Part shown: piece by piece, positions 50,459-58,589 of the stretch
Layout: each line of letters begins with the position of its first letter
Position numbering within the stretch: the first letter of the stretch is position 1
Assembly (NCBI RefSeq): GCF_009363055.1
Contig: NZ_CP045292.1
Location: forward strand, 1,364,001-1,428,000
DNA length: 64,000 nt
Direction of reading: 5' to 3'
From: Flavobacterium haoranii
GTDB lineage: Bacteria; Bacteroidota; Bacteroidia; Flavobacteriales; Flavobacteriaceae
Program-made: the position numbers and the translations under genes
Notes under the pieces: model-generated
Seen by the model: the letters and a program-made list of their open reading frames with translations, nothing else
Told to the model about the DNA's origin: nothing
Databases searched by the model: none

Positions 50459-51435
50459 TTGAAAAATGAATCTACGAATTCAAATTTATTAAATACTTGT
50501 AAGTCTTCAATTCCTTCTCCTACTCCAATATACTTAACAGGAATTTTAAACTGATCTGAAATACCGATTACAACTCCTCCTTTTGCAGTTCCGTCTAATT
50601 TGGTAACCGCTAAAGAAGTTACTTCAGTTGCAGCAGTAAATTGTTTTGCTTGTTCAAATGCATTTTGACCAGTAGAACCATCTAGAACCAATAATACATC
50701 ATGTGGTGCATCACCAACAACCTTTTGCATGACACGCTTTACTTTAGAAAGCTCATTCATTAAATTCACTTTATTGTGTAAACGACCAGCAGTATCAATG
50801 ATTACAACATCTGCATCTTGAGAAACAGCAGACTGCAAAGTATCGAAAGCAACTGAAGCTGGATCGCTTCCCATTTGCTGACGCACGATAGGAACATCTA
50901 CTCTATCTGCCCAAATTTGTAATTGATCTATAGCCGCAGCTCTAAATGTATCGGCAGCTCCTAAAACCACTTTATGTCCTGCCTTTTTAAATTGGTAGGC
51001 TAATTTACCTATAGTAGTTGTTTTTCCAACACCATTTACTCCAACAACCATTAAAACATAAGGCTTTTTATCTTTTGGAACTTCAAATTCAGTTGCATCA
51101 CCATGATTATTTTCAGATAATAATCCAGCTATTTCTTCACGAAGAATTTTATTCAACTCTTCGGTTCCAAGATATTTATCGCGTTCAACACGTTCTTCAA
51201 TTCTTTCGATAATTTTTAAAGTAGTATTAACTCCCACATCGGAAGAAACCAATACTTCTTCTAAATTATCTAATACATCATCGTCTACTTTAGACTTTCC
51301 CGCAACAGCTTTTGAAAGTTTTTCAAAAAAAGAAGATTTCGATTTTTCTAAACCTCTATCTAAAGTTTGCTTCGCCTGTTCGCTGAGGCTCGAGTCATTT
51401 TTTTCTGATGAAAATAAGCGCTTAAAAAAACTCAT
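50455..51435 (-). CDS. ftsY: signal recognition particle receptor FtsY
   Basis: A 326-residue SRP GTPase that docks ribosome-nascent chain complexes to the membrane. The short charged N-terminus (about 1-50) precedes the N domain, and the NG domain carries G1 VGVNGVGKTTT (131-141), the conserved LGAADTFRAAAIDQLQIW, G3 DTAGRLHNK and G4 TKLDGTAKGG. Length is normal for the short-A-domain FtsY of this phylum. It lies downstream of the L28/L33/DUF4295 ribosomal genes, a common Bacteroidota order. Confidence 0.96.
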   Translation of the reverse strand: MSFFKRLFSSEKNDSSLSEQAKQTLDRGLEKSKSSFFEKLSKAVAGKSKVDDDVLDNLEEVLVSSDVGVNTTLKIIERIEERVERDKYLGTEELNKILREEIAGLLSENNHGDATEFEVPKDKKPYVLMVVGVNGVGKTTTIGKLAYQFKKAGHKVVLGAADTFRAAAIDQLQIWADRVDVPIVRQQMGSDPASVAFDTLQSAVSQDADVVIIDTAGRLHNKVNLMNELSKVKRVMQKVVGDAPHDVLLVLDGSTGQNAFEQAKQFTAATEVTSLAVTKLDGTAKGGVVIGISDQFKIPVKYIGVGEGIEDLQVFNKFEFVDSFFK

Positions 51436-51465
51436 ATAGTTCGTTATTTTGAAACAAAAGTATAA

Positions 51466-51503
51466 ATAAAAAAGCTACTTTCAAACGAAAGTAGCTTTCC
51501 TAT
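51466..51503 (-). terminator. terminator after the L28-L33-DUF4295 genes
   Basis: Stem AAAAGCTACTTTC / GAAAGTAGCTTT, placed between the DUF4295 stop and ftsY, with a T run on the minus strand. Confidence 0.75.
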
Positions 51504-51519
51504 ATATTTGAATACTGAA

Positions 51520-51672
51520 TTATTTCTTTTGTAAGAAATCGTCAACTAGTTCTGGAGCCATAACAGATTCTACAAAAGTGTAAGCTCCTGTTTTTGGAGA
51601 CTTAACCATTTTTATAGCTTTAGTTAATCTCTTTGATGCTGTTTGTAACGTTGCTACTGTTTTCTTTGCCAT
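51520..51672 (-). CDS. DUF4295 family small protein
   Basis: A 50-residue basic protein (MAKKTVATLQTASKRLTKAI..., ending VDDFLQKK). It matches DUF4295, a family found only in Bacteroidota between rpmG and ftsY and suspected to associate with the ribosome. The ATG at 51672 is the only sensible start. Confidence 0.85.
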   Translation of the reverse strand: MAKKTVATLQTASKRLTKAIKMVKSPKTGAYTFVESVMAPELVDDFLQKK

Positions 51673-51718
51673 GATTACACTATTTTAAATCGAAAGTTTA
51701 CTAAATGTAAATTTCTAA

Positions 51719-51901
51719 TTATTTAATTTCTTTGTGAACTGTTACTCTTTTTAATACAGGATTAAATTTTTTAATCTCTAATCTATCTGGAGTATTCTTT
51801 TTATTTTTAGTAGTGATGTAACGAGAAGTACCTGGCATACCAGTTGCTTTGTGCTCTGTACACTCTAAAATAACTTGAATTCTATTACCTTTCTTTGCCA
51901 T
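51719..51901 (-). CDS. rpmG: 50S ribosomal protein L33
   Basis: A 60-residue protein, [21 protein letters not shown]... ending in [10 protein letters not shown], the L33 pattern. It has one cysteine (C14) rather than the CxxC pairs of zinc-binding forms, so it is the zinc-free type. Co-directional with L28 and DUF4295. Confidence 0.96.
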   Translation of the reverse strand: MAKKGNRIQVILECTEHKATGMPGTSRYITTKNKKNTPDRLEIKKFNPVLKRVTVHKEIK

Positions 51902-51939
51902 TGTTACTTTTATTTAGAATTAAGTAAATTACTTAATAA

Positions 51940-52161
51940 TTATTTTTGTGCTTTTTTTAACGCTGCAGAAATACCAATTTTGTTGATAGTTTTTAAAGCA
52001 GCAGTTGAAATTTTCAATGTTACCCATCTATCTTCTTCAGCAATGTAAAAACGTTTCTTTACTAAGTTAACAGAAAATTTTCTCTTAGTTTTATTATTAG
52101 CATGAGAAACATTGTTTCCTACCATTGCTTTCTTACCTGTAAGTTCACAAACTCTTGACAT
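51940..52161 (-). CDS. rpmB: 50S ribosomal protein L28
   Basis: A 73-residue protein with the L28 signature [33 protein letters not shown] and [19 protein letters not shown]. Only Cys5 remains of possible zinc ligands, so it is the zinc-free form. First gene of the short ribosomal cluster. Confidence 0.97.
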   Translation of the reverse strand: MSRVCELTGKKAMVGNNVSHANNKTKRKFSVNLVKKRFYIAEEDRWVTLKISTAALKTINKIGISAALKKAQK

Positions 52162-52241
52162 TATTTCTAATCTTTTATTTCGTTATTCAAAATCAGGGTG
52201 CAAAGAAACAAAATTGTAATGAATTACACAACAATCTTTTA

Positions 52242-53489
52242 TTATTTTTTTAAAATTTCTTTATAAACCATTTCCAAGGCTTTATTTACCGCTCTATCAA
52301 CGACTTTTTCCCTAGGTTGACCAAAGTTAAATTCCTCGACAAAAACATTATTTTTTATAGCTATACCAATGAAAACTGTTCCTATTTCTGCGTCTGAATC
52401 TCCTTTTAGTGGTCCAGCATTTCCTGTTGTTGAAATTGCGATATCAGTTTTTAATAAATCTTGTACAGATTTCACCATTGCCTCTGCTACTTCAGCACTA
52501 ACAACAGAGTGTTTATTTATTAATTCTTGTGAAACATTCAAAACTTTTGCTTTTACCTCAGTTGCATAACTCACAACGCTTCCTTTAAAATAAGATGAAG
52601 CGCCTGAGACAGAAGCAATAGTTTGTGCAATTTTACCACCAGTACAACTCTCAGCAGTTGCTAAAGTAAGCCCTTTTTCTGAAAGCATTCTTCCTAAAAC
52701 CACTTCTATTGGCTCATCATCATCATAACCAACTATTACATCACCAATTAAAACTTTAAGTTTTATAACTTCGTTGTCGATTGCATTTTTCAAAACTCCT
52801 TCATTTGTTCCTCTTGCTGATAAACGCAAACGAACTCTTCCTGGGCTAGGCAAATAAGCCAACTTTATAAAGTTAGGTAAATTATTTTCCCAATCTTCTA
52901 TTTGCTCGGCCAACAAACTTTCACCCACACCATAAGTTAAAATTGTTTTATGAAGAATATAAGGTCTTTTGTAATCTTTAACAATTTTAGGTATTACTTC
53001 ATTTTCAATCAAATATTTCATTTCATATGGAACTCCTGGTAAAGAAATATAGACTGTATTTTCTTTTTGAAGCCACATTCCCGGTGCTGTACCCACTTTA
53101 TTAAATAAAACATGTGCTTTTGAAGGAACTAATGCTTGTTCTTTATTAATTTGAGTAATTGGCCTTTTATAGAATCCTTCAATCAATTCCTTTACATGTG
53201 TTAATACTTCGGTATTTTCTATCAAAGAATCATCAAAAAATTCGCAAAAAGTTTTTTTAGTAATATCGTCTTTTGTTGGTCCCAAACCGCCCGTCACAAT
53301 AACTACGTCAACATTATTTAAATACTCATTTAAAGTACTTAATATGTCGTTTTTATCATCGGAAATAGATTTCATCTCTACAACGGAGACACCAACTTTA
53401 TCTAATTGTTTTGCAATAAATGCCGAATTTGTATCGACTATTTGACCAATAAGAATTTCATCGCCTATGGTTACGATTGAAGCTTTCAT
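52242..53489 (-). CDS. cinA: CinA family nicotinamide-nucleotide amidohydrolase
   Basis: A 415-residue protein with an N-terminal molybdopterin-binding-like domain (about 1-170: [58 protein letters not shown]) and a C-terminal NMN deamidase domain (about 255-413: [33 protein letters not shown], [20 protein letters not shown]). It recycles nicotinamide mononucleotide or ADP-ribose by-products. Length is normal. The next gene toward the right is the Hpt protein. Confidence 0.95.
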   Translation of the reverse strand: MKASIVTIGDEILIGQIVDTNSAFIAKQLDKVGVSVVEMKSISDDKNDILSTLNEYLNNVDVVIVTGGLGPTKDDITKKTFCEFFDDSLIENTEVLTHVKELIEGFYKRPITQINKEQALVPSKAHVLFNKVGTAPGMWLQKENTVYISLPGVPYEMKYLIENEVIPKIVKDYKRPYILHKTILTYGVGESLLAEQIEDWENNLPNFIKLAYLPSPGRVRLRLSARGTNEGVLKNAIDNEVIKLKVLIGDVIVGYDDDEPIEVVLGRMLSEKGLTLATAESCTGGKIAQTIASVSGASSYFKGSVVSYATEVKAKVLNVSQELINKHSVVSAEVAEAMVKSVQDLLKTDIAISTTGNAGPLKGDSDAEIGTVFIGIAIKNNVFVEEFNFGQPREKVVDRAVNKALEMVYKEILKK

Positions 53490-53574
53490 CTAATAGTAAA
53501 ATTAGTTAGATGTAATACCTATTATAATACAAGCTTATATTAAGATATTGCACAATAAGTTAAGTAATTTGGGA

Positions 53575-53922
53575 TTACGCTAATTTAAAATCTTTTTTTA
53601 ACTCTTTAATAGCTAAATTGATTCTTTCTCTTAAAGATTTGTAAGTATCTTTTATTTCTTTTCTTTTACCTTGTGATTTTGCCCAAGACATAATTTCTAT
53701 ATTTTCATCATAAGCCAAATCCATCCCTAATAAATCTAATGATGGTTTTATTTTATGAGCAGAAGTATAAACACGGGTAAAATCTTTTTCTTCAATTCCA
53801 ACTTTCATAGATTTAATTTCAGCAGGAACTTCCTCTAAAAAAAGATTTACAATTTGGTACGCAAAATCGATATCATTTTCTGAAATTTCGTACACTTTTG
53901 GTAAATTATATTGTAAAGCCAT
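53575..53922 (-). CDS. stand-alone Hpt phosphotransfer protein
   Basis: A 115-residue helical Hpt domain protein. The phospho-accepting histidine is His56 in YTSAHKIKPSLDLLGM, within a four-helix bundle pattern (about 15-110). It can relay phosphate from a hybrid kinase to a response regulator. The only hybrid kinase in the window (36279) lies 15 kb away, so partnership is only a possibility. The gene is six bases downstream of the FAH hydrolase. Confidence 0.85.
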   Translation of the reverse strand: MALQYNLPKVYEISENDIDFAYQIVNLFLEEVPAEIKSMKVGIEEKDFTRVYTSAHKIKPSLDLLGMDLAYDENIEIMSWAKSQGKRKEIKDTYKSLRERINLAIKELKKDFKLA

Positions 53923-53928
53923 AACTAT

Positions 53929-54540
53929 TTACTTAACTTGTACTTTAAACATTTGTTTTCCCTCTAGGAAGCCTTCTAACACATCACCTTCTTTGACTGG
54001 AGCAACGCCTTTGGGTGTACCTGTAAAAATAATATCGCCTGTTTTTAAGGTAAAAAACTGCGATACATAAGCAATAATTTCATCAATTTTCCAAAGCATC
54101 ATTGAAGTATTACCTTGTTGAACCAATTGATCATTACTCTTTAATTCAAAGTTAATATTTTCTAATGAAGTAAATGAATTTTTCGGTAAAAAGTCGCCAA
54201 TAATCGCTGAACCGTCAAAAGCTTTTGCTTTTTCCCATGGCAACCCTTTATCTTTTAACTTACTTTGCAAATCGCGAGCAGTAAAATCGATTCCCAAACC
54301 AATTTCATCATAATATTTATGAGCAAATTTTGCATCGATATATTTCCCTACTTTGTTGATTTTTACTAAAACCTCCACTTCATGATGTACATCATTGCTA
54401 AACTCTGGTTTAACAAAAGGAAATTGTTTAGGCAAAATTGCCGTATCTGGTTTCATAAATATAACTGGCTCTGTTGGTCTTTCGTTATTTAATTCCGAAA
54501 TATGATCAGCGTAATTTCTTCCTATACAGATTATTTTCAT
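53929..54540 (-). CDS. fumarylacetoacetate hydrolase family protein
   Basis: A 203-residue compact FAH-fold enzyme (YcgM/FAHD1-like) acting on acylpyruvate or 2-oxo-diacid substrates. Motifs: ICIGRNYADHISELNN, PVIFMKPDTAILP, VHHEVEVLVKINK (metal-ligand glutamates), DFTARDLQSKLKDKGLPWEKAKAFDGSA and TLKTGDIIFTGTPKGV. It is the short FAH form. The physiological substrate is not known; oxaloacetate decarboxylase or acylpyruvase activity is typical for FAHD1-like members. Confidence 0.9.
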   Translation of the reverse strand: MKIICIGRNYADHISELNNERPTEPVIFMKPDTAILPKQFPFVKPEFSNDVHHEVEVLVKINKVGKYIDAKFAHKYYDEIGLGIDFTARDLQSKLKDKGLPWEKAKAFDGSAIIGDFLPKNSFTSLENINFELKSNDQLVQQGNTSMMLWKIDEIIAYVSQFFTLKTGDIIFTGTPKGVAPVKEGDVLEGFLEGKQMFKVQVK

Positions 54541-54547
54541 TATGTTT

Positions 54548-54580
54548 TAGGTTAACGGTCAACGGTTAACGGTTAACGGT
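54548..54580. repeat. short tandem repeat (GGTTAACGGT units)
   Basis: Three near-copies of a 10-bp GGTTAACGGT unit (one reads GGTCAACGGT), followed by TTTTACC units to 54618. It fills the gap between two genes on the minus strand. Origin unknown. Confidence 0.6.
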
Positions 54581-54621
54581 AAAATTTCCTTTTACCTTTT
54601 ACCTTTCTCCATTTACCTAAT

Positions 54622-55395
54622 TTATAACTTCGTATTTAACTTTCTTAACTTAATTCCTGTTAAAACTTTCTTAGTATATAAAGGGAAATCAGCATTTTGA
54701 ATCCAACCGAAATAACCCGGTTCTTTATCTAAAACTTCATCAACTAATGCTCCTTTATGCTTACCAAAAGTAAAAATTTCTTGTCCATCTTCATTTAAAG
54801 CAATAAATCCAGCAAAATCTACCGACTTTTTACGAGTGGTGAATTCAGAAAGTTTTTTCATATCGTTTTCTAAATCTTCATAACGATCCAATTGTGCTTT
54901 TAAAATCTCGTAAGTAGCATTGGTATCAGCTTCTGCACTATGGGCATTTTCTAGACTTTCGTTACAATAAAAACGATATGCTGCACTTAAAGTTCGTTCT
55001 TCTTTTTTGTGAAAAATAGTTTGCACATCAACAGTTACTCTATTTTTCATATCAAAATCAACCTCAGCACGTAATAACTCTTCTGCCAATAAAGGAATGT
55101 CAAATCTATCCGAATTAAAACCAGCCAAATCAGAATCTTTTATCATATTATAAACATGAGGCGCTAATTCAGCAAATGTTGGTTCGTTTGCTACTTTTTC
55201 ATTTGTAATTCCGTGCACTGCAGTTGCAAAAGCAGGAATAGGAATGGTTGGATTTACTAACCACGTTTTACTTTCTTTGTTTCCGTTTGGAAATACTTTT
55301 AAAATTGAAATTTCTACAATTCTATCTTTAGCTACATCAATTCCTGTAGTTTCTAAATCGAAAAAGCAAATTGGTCGGTTTAATTTTAATTCCAT
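54622..55395 (-). CDS. DnaQ-like 3'-5' exonuclease
   Basis: A 257-residue DEDD-type exonuclease. Exo I FFDLETTGID (Asp13, Glu15), Exo II AGFNSDRFDIPLL and Exo III NAHSAEADTNATYEIL are visible. After the exonuclease fold (about residues 1-175), a C-terminal extension carries 'FGKHKGALVDEVLDKEPGYFGWIQNADFPLYTKK', a motif shared with exonuclease-associated domains of the Bacteroidota epsilon-like proteins. Roles in proofreading or DNA repair are both possible. Confidence 0.88.
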   Translation of the reverse strand: MELKLNRPICFFDLETTGIDVAKDRIVEISILKVFPNGNKESKTWLVNPTIPIPAFATAVHGITNEKVANEPTFAELAPHVYNMIKDSDLAGFNSDRFDIPLLAEELLRAEVDFDMKNRVTVDVQTIFHKKEERTLSAAYRFYCNESLENAHSAEADTNATYEILKAQLDRYEDLENDMKKLSEFTTRKKSVDFAGFIALNEDGQEIFTFGKHKGALVDEVLDKEPGYFGWIQNADFPLYTKKVLTGIKLRKLNTKL

Positions 55396-55458
55396 TTTAT
55401 TGTATTTGATTACAAATATAAAGTTTAAAAAGTGTTTTTGAAAGTAAAAAAGTGAATA

Positions 55459-55563
55459 CAGCCCCGATTGAAACGATATCTTTTTGTTGTTCTCGACTCC
55501 GCTCGAACTGACAACAAAAAATAAAGTGTAAAGCGGGAAATTTATTGAACTGAAAGACTGATT
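55459..55563. repeat. composite inverted-repeat element with nested REP-like core
   Basis: A REP-like core (CTCGACTCCGCTCGAACTGA, 55492-55511) is flanked by perfect 10-bp inverted arms TTTTTGTTGT (55481-55490) and ACAACAAAAA (55511-55520). Outside are CAGCCCCGATTGAAACG and GTGTAAAGCGGGAAAT-type sequences, which I recall recurring between genes of flavobacteria. It occupies the gap between the E2 terminator and the exonuclease gene. Confidence 0.6.
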
Positions 55564-55574
55564 TTTTGCTGCAT

Positions 55575-55606
55575 AAAAAAACCGATAGCAAAAAACTATC
55601 GGTTTG
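55575..55606 (-). terminator. terminator of the E2 acyltransferase gene
   Basis: Stem AAACCGATAG / CTATCGGTTT with a T run on the minus strand, about 60 bp past the E2 stop codon. Confidence 0.75.
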
Positions 55607-55626
55607 TATTTTGAGACACTTCGCTT

Positions 55627-55648
55627 CTCGACTCCGCTCGAAGTGACA
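55627..55648 (+). repeat. REP-like repeat copy downstream of the E2 gene
   Basis: Exact copy of CTCGACTCCGCTCGAAGTGA plus CA. It lies 18 bp past the stop of the E2 gene, between the stop and its terminator, so it is transcribed in the 3' UTR. Confidence 0.75.
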
Positions 55649-55666
55649 GCTCAGTTTTATAATGTT

Positions 55667-57007
55667 TTAAACTTCTCTATTAATATCCCAAGCTTCTAAA
55701 TAATCAGCCACTCGTTTTACGAAGCTTCCTCCTAAAGCTCCATCCACAACTCTATGATCGTAAGAGTGTGATAAGAACATTTTTTGACGGATTCCGATGA
55801 AATCACCTTCTGGAGTTTCGATTACCGCAGGAACTTTACGAATAGCACCTAAAGCTAAAATACCTACTTGTGGTTGGTTGATAATTGGCGTTCCGAAAAC
55901 AGAACCAAAAGTACCTACATTCGTTACCGTGTAAGTTCCACCTTGTGTATCGTCTGGTTTTAATTTTCCAGTTCTTGCACGATTAGCTAAATCATTCACT
56001 TGTTTAGCCATACCAACTAAGTTTAATTGGTCTGCATTTTTAATTACTGGAACAATTAAGTTTCCGTTTGGTAAAGCAGCAGCCATACCTAAATTAATAT
56101 TTTTCTTTTTGATGATGTATTCACCATCAACTTGAATGTTCATTCCAGGGAAATCTTTTAACGCTTTTGCCACAACTTCCATGAAAATTGGTGTAAACGT
56201 TAATTTTTCACCTTCACGTTTTTCGAAAGAGTTCTTAACCTTATCTCTCCATTTTACAATATTTGTAACATCAACTTCGATGAAAGATTGTACGTGAGCA
56301 GAAGTTTGTTTAGACTCCACCATATACTTAGAAATCAACTTACGCATTCTGTCCATTTCCACGATTTCATCTTCTCCATTAACAGATGTTGGAACTGAAG
56401 TTGTTTCAGGTTTCACGTTTGAAGTTGTTTTAGTTTCAACTACAGATTGAGTACTTGCAACTGACGACTGAGACTGAACACTAGTTTGACTTCCTCTAGT
56501 TTTAATATATCCTAAAATATCTTCTTTAGTTACTCTTCCATCTTTTCCTGTTCCGTTAATTCCATCTAATTCAGCGATAGAAATTCCTTCTTCTTTAGCA
56601 ATGTTTTTTACTAATGGAGAATAGAATTTATCTGAATTTGAAAAATCTGGAGCAGTAACAGTTTCCTTCGCAGCTTCAACTGCTTTAGTAACCTCAGCTA
56701 CTTGCTTCTCGACTCCGCTCGAAGTGACATCATTTGATTCAACTTGAGCAACTGCAACAGCACCACCTTCAGTTTCAATAATAGCAATAGTTTGTCCAAC
56801 TTGAACAACATCATCAACATTAAATAAAATTTCAACTAAAGTCCCCGAAACTTCACTTGGAACTTCACTGTCTACTTTATCGGTAGCAATTTCAAGAACT
56901 GCTTCATCTTGTTCAATTTTATCACCAACTTTCTTCAACCAGTTAGTAACCGTAGCTTCCGCTACACTCTCACCCATTTTAGGTAATTTTAATTCGAACT
57001 TTGCCAT
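55667..57007 (-). CDS. 2-oxo acid dehydrogenase complex E2 (dihydrolipoyllysine acyltransferase)
   Basis: A 446-residue acyltransferase of a 2-oxo acid dehydrogenase complex. The lipoyl domain (1-80) has the lipoylated Lys44 (EIATDKVDSE). The peripheral-subunit-binding domain lies near 126-170 (YSPLVKNIAKEEGISIAELDGINGTGKDGRVTKEDIL), and the catalytic domain (about 210-446) ends with HRVVDG (His418). Linkers are long and Ser/Thr/Val-rich. Residues 93-101 (DVTSSGVEK) come from an in-frame REP-like repeat. Branched-chain or pyruvate complex specificity is not certain, as no E1 gene is adjacent. Confidence 0.9.
   Translation of the reverse strand: MAKFELKLPKMGESVAEATVTNWLKKVGDKIEQDEAVLEIATDKVDSEVPSEVSGTLVEILFNVDDVVQVGQTIAIIETEGGAVAVAQVESNDVTSSGVEKQVAEVTKAVEAAKETVTAPDFSNSDKFYSPLVKNIAKEEGISIAELDGINGTGKDGRVTKEDILGYIKTRGSQTSVQSQSSVASTQSVVETKTTSNVKPETTSVPTSVNGEDEIVEMDRMRKLISKYMVESKQTSAHVQSFIEVDVTNIVKWRDKVKNSFEKREGEKLTFTPIFMEVVAKALKDFPGMNIQVDGEYIIKKKNINLGMAAALPNGNLIVPVIKNADQLNLVGMAKQVNDLANRARTGKLKPDDTQGGTYTVTNVGTFGSVFGTPIINQPQVGILALGAIRKVPAVIETPEGDFIGIRQKMFLSHSYDHRVVDGALGGSFVKRVADYLEAWDINREV
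56708..56729. repeat. REP-like repeat within the E2 linker
   Basis: Exact copy of the element seen at 12564 and 55627, here inside the coding sequence and in frame. It encodes VTSSGVEK in the linker between the lipoyl and binding domains. Confidence 0.8.
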
Positions 57008-57138
57008 ATTTTTAACTAAAGTTGTGTTTCACTTGTTTGGATTGCAAAAATACTAATTTTTAGATGTGTTTGTAAAGAATTATATATTTTTTTTGCTTAT
57101 AAAATAACTGATTAGTTTCTTACTATATGTTCATTTTT

Positions 57139-57173
57139 GTCTTGACACAAAAACGAACCAAAAAAGTCAAGAC
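57139..57173. repeat. inverted repeat in the gap before the glycosyltransferase
   Basis: Perfect 8-bp arms GTCTTGAC and GTCAAGAC separated by 19 bases. The 292-bp gap (57008-57299) also contains a CTCCGA / TCGGAG hairpin near 57231-57247. No gene is seen in it. Similar 'TTGTCTTGACACAAAA' sequences recur in flavobacterial intergenic regions, as I remember them. Confidence 0.5.
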
Positions 57174-57299
57174 TGACTATAAAAGTATAAGAAAATACTA
57201 CGGAAACACCAACCACAGATAAAAATAACTCCTCCGACAAATCGGAGTCAAACAGATTTTTATCTCATCCCAATTCTGCTTCCTTGATTTTCAATACTT

Positions 57300-58490
57300 T
57301 TATAGTAGGTCGGATTCTAATTGTAATACTTCTCCTTTATCATTAGAATTATAACTTCCTATTAGATAATTGGATTTTGAGATATAGTTTTTAAAACTAA
57401 TGTTTCTGTCTTTATATTTATCCATGAAGAAAATCACTTCTTTAAAGTCCAGAAAATCAATATCAAAGATGATTTCAACATGCTTATTTTCTTCAACTTG
57501 AAATTGATTTAAATCGGTTAAATATTCAACAGATTTATCCGTTTTTAGCTTTATTTTTTTATCGGAAAAAACAAAAAATTTATCAATATTTGGTTTTATG
57601 TTTTTTTGTTGGTTTCGCTTAACTAAACTAAAAGCAAAACTTCCCATTTGCATCATGACATCAAAAAACCACGATTTTTTAAAGTGCTTTTTGTAGAAAA
57701 ATTGCATGGCTTCGCGAAAGCGTTTCATATACAATCCGTCTCTTACTGTGCTTTCTCCTTTATAATGTATCACCGTTGTATCTGCAAAATATTGATTGGA
57801 ATAACCCGCTTTTTTAACCAAATAACTCAAATCAATATCATCAGAATACATGAAACAGTTTTCATCAAATCCGCCAACTTTTAAATACAAATCGCGTTGC
57901 ATAAACATAAAAGCGCCAACCAAGATATCGACTTCTCCTGATTGATATTCCGTTAAATGCATGGCATAATATCGGTTAAACCAACTTGATTTTGGAAACA
58001 ACTTATACAATCCAAAAATCTTAGTAAATGCTACCCAAGGTGTTGGCACTCCTCTTTTACATTCAGGAAGAAATTTTCCTGAACCGTCAATTAGTTTACA
58101 ACCTATTATACCAAAGTCGGTTTCGACAAGCTCAACCTTACTTTGTCTTTTGTCAGACTGAGCTTGTCGAAGTCGATTAACAAAGTCTAGTATTTTAGAA
58201 AAAGTATCTTCAGCAACTACTGTATCAGGATTTAAAATACAAATGTATTCGCCTTTAGCTTTAGCTACACCAATATTATTTCCTTTTGGAAAACCTAAAT
58301 TATCTTTATTTTCAATTAAAGTAACATTTGAAAATTTTTCCTTAATCATTTGACAACTATCATCAGAAGAAGCATTATCAACCACAATAATTTCGCCATC
58401 TATGCCTTGCAACGCTTTTTGAACGCTGTAAACACACTGTTCTAAGAAATAGCGAACATTATAATTAAGGATGATTACTGATAATTGCAT
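57300..58490 (-). CDS. family 2 glycosyltransferase
   Basis: A 396-residue GT-A glycosyltransferase (MQLSVIILNYNVRYFLEQ, starting at ATG 58490). Nucleotide-sugar motifs EIIVVDNASSDDSC (about residues 34-46), NKDNLGFPKGNNIG and LNPDTVV (DxD-like) are present. The acceptor part shows GAFMFMQRDLYLKVGGFDENCFMYSDDIDLS. It matches dTDP-rhamnosyl or similar transferases that build surface polysaccharide; the sugar is not predictable. An insertion (NRLRQAQSDKRQSKVELVETD, about 105-125) is encoded by a REP-like inverted repeat. Confidence 0.88.
   Translation of the reverse strand: MQLSVIILNYNVRYFLEQCVYSVQKALQGIDGEIIVVDNASSDDSCQMIKEKFSNVTLIENKDNLGFPKGNNIGVAKAKGEYICILNPDTVVAEDTFSKILDFVNRLRQAQSDKRQSKVELVETDFGIIGCKLIDGSGKFLPECKRGVPTPWVAFTKIFGLYKLFPKSSWFNRYYAMHLTEYQSGEVDILVGAFMFMQRDLYLKVGGFDENCFMYSDDIDLSYLVKKAGYSNQYFADTTVIHYKGESTVRDGLYMKRFREAMQFFYKKHFKKSWFFDVMMQMGSFAFSLVKRNQQKNIKPNIDKFFVFSDKKIKLKTDKSVEYLTDLNQFQVEENKHVEIIFDIDFLDFKEVIFFMDKYKDRNISFKNYISKSNYLIGSYNSNDKGEVLQLESDLL
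58122..58171. repeat. REP-like inverted pair inside the glycosyltransferase gene
   Basis: Arms TTCGACAAGCTCA and TGAGCTTGTCGAA are perfect 13-bp inverted complements about 24 bp apart. The element lies in frame in the gene and encodes about 19 residues of the acceptor-domain loop. Confidence 0.8.
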
Positions 58491-58589
58491 GCACAAATAT
58501 AATGTGAAAATTTACCAATTTGAAAATTTGAAGATTATTACTGATAAATTATTATTTTTACGACAAGTTATAAATCATTAGACATCTTA

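Noticed and set aside
51370..51405. A further REP-like copy in the N-terminus of ftsY
   Set aside because: The sequence TTCGCTGAGGCTCGAGTC shares only short blocks with the repeat family, and the encoded residues fit a normal FtsY N-terminus.
55397..55591. A 64-codon reading frame in the gap beside the exonuclease gene
   Set aside because: It consists of the repeat element and terminator region read through; no protein-like pattern.
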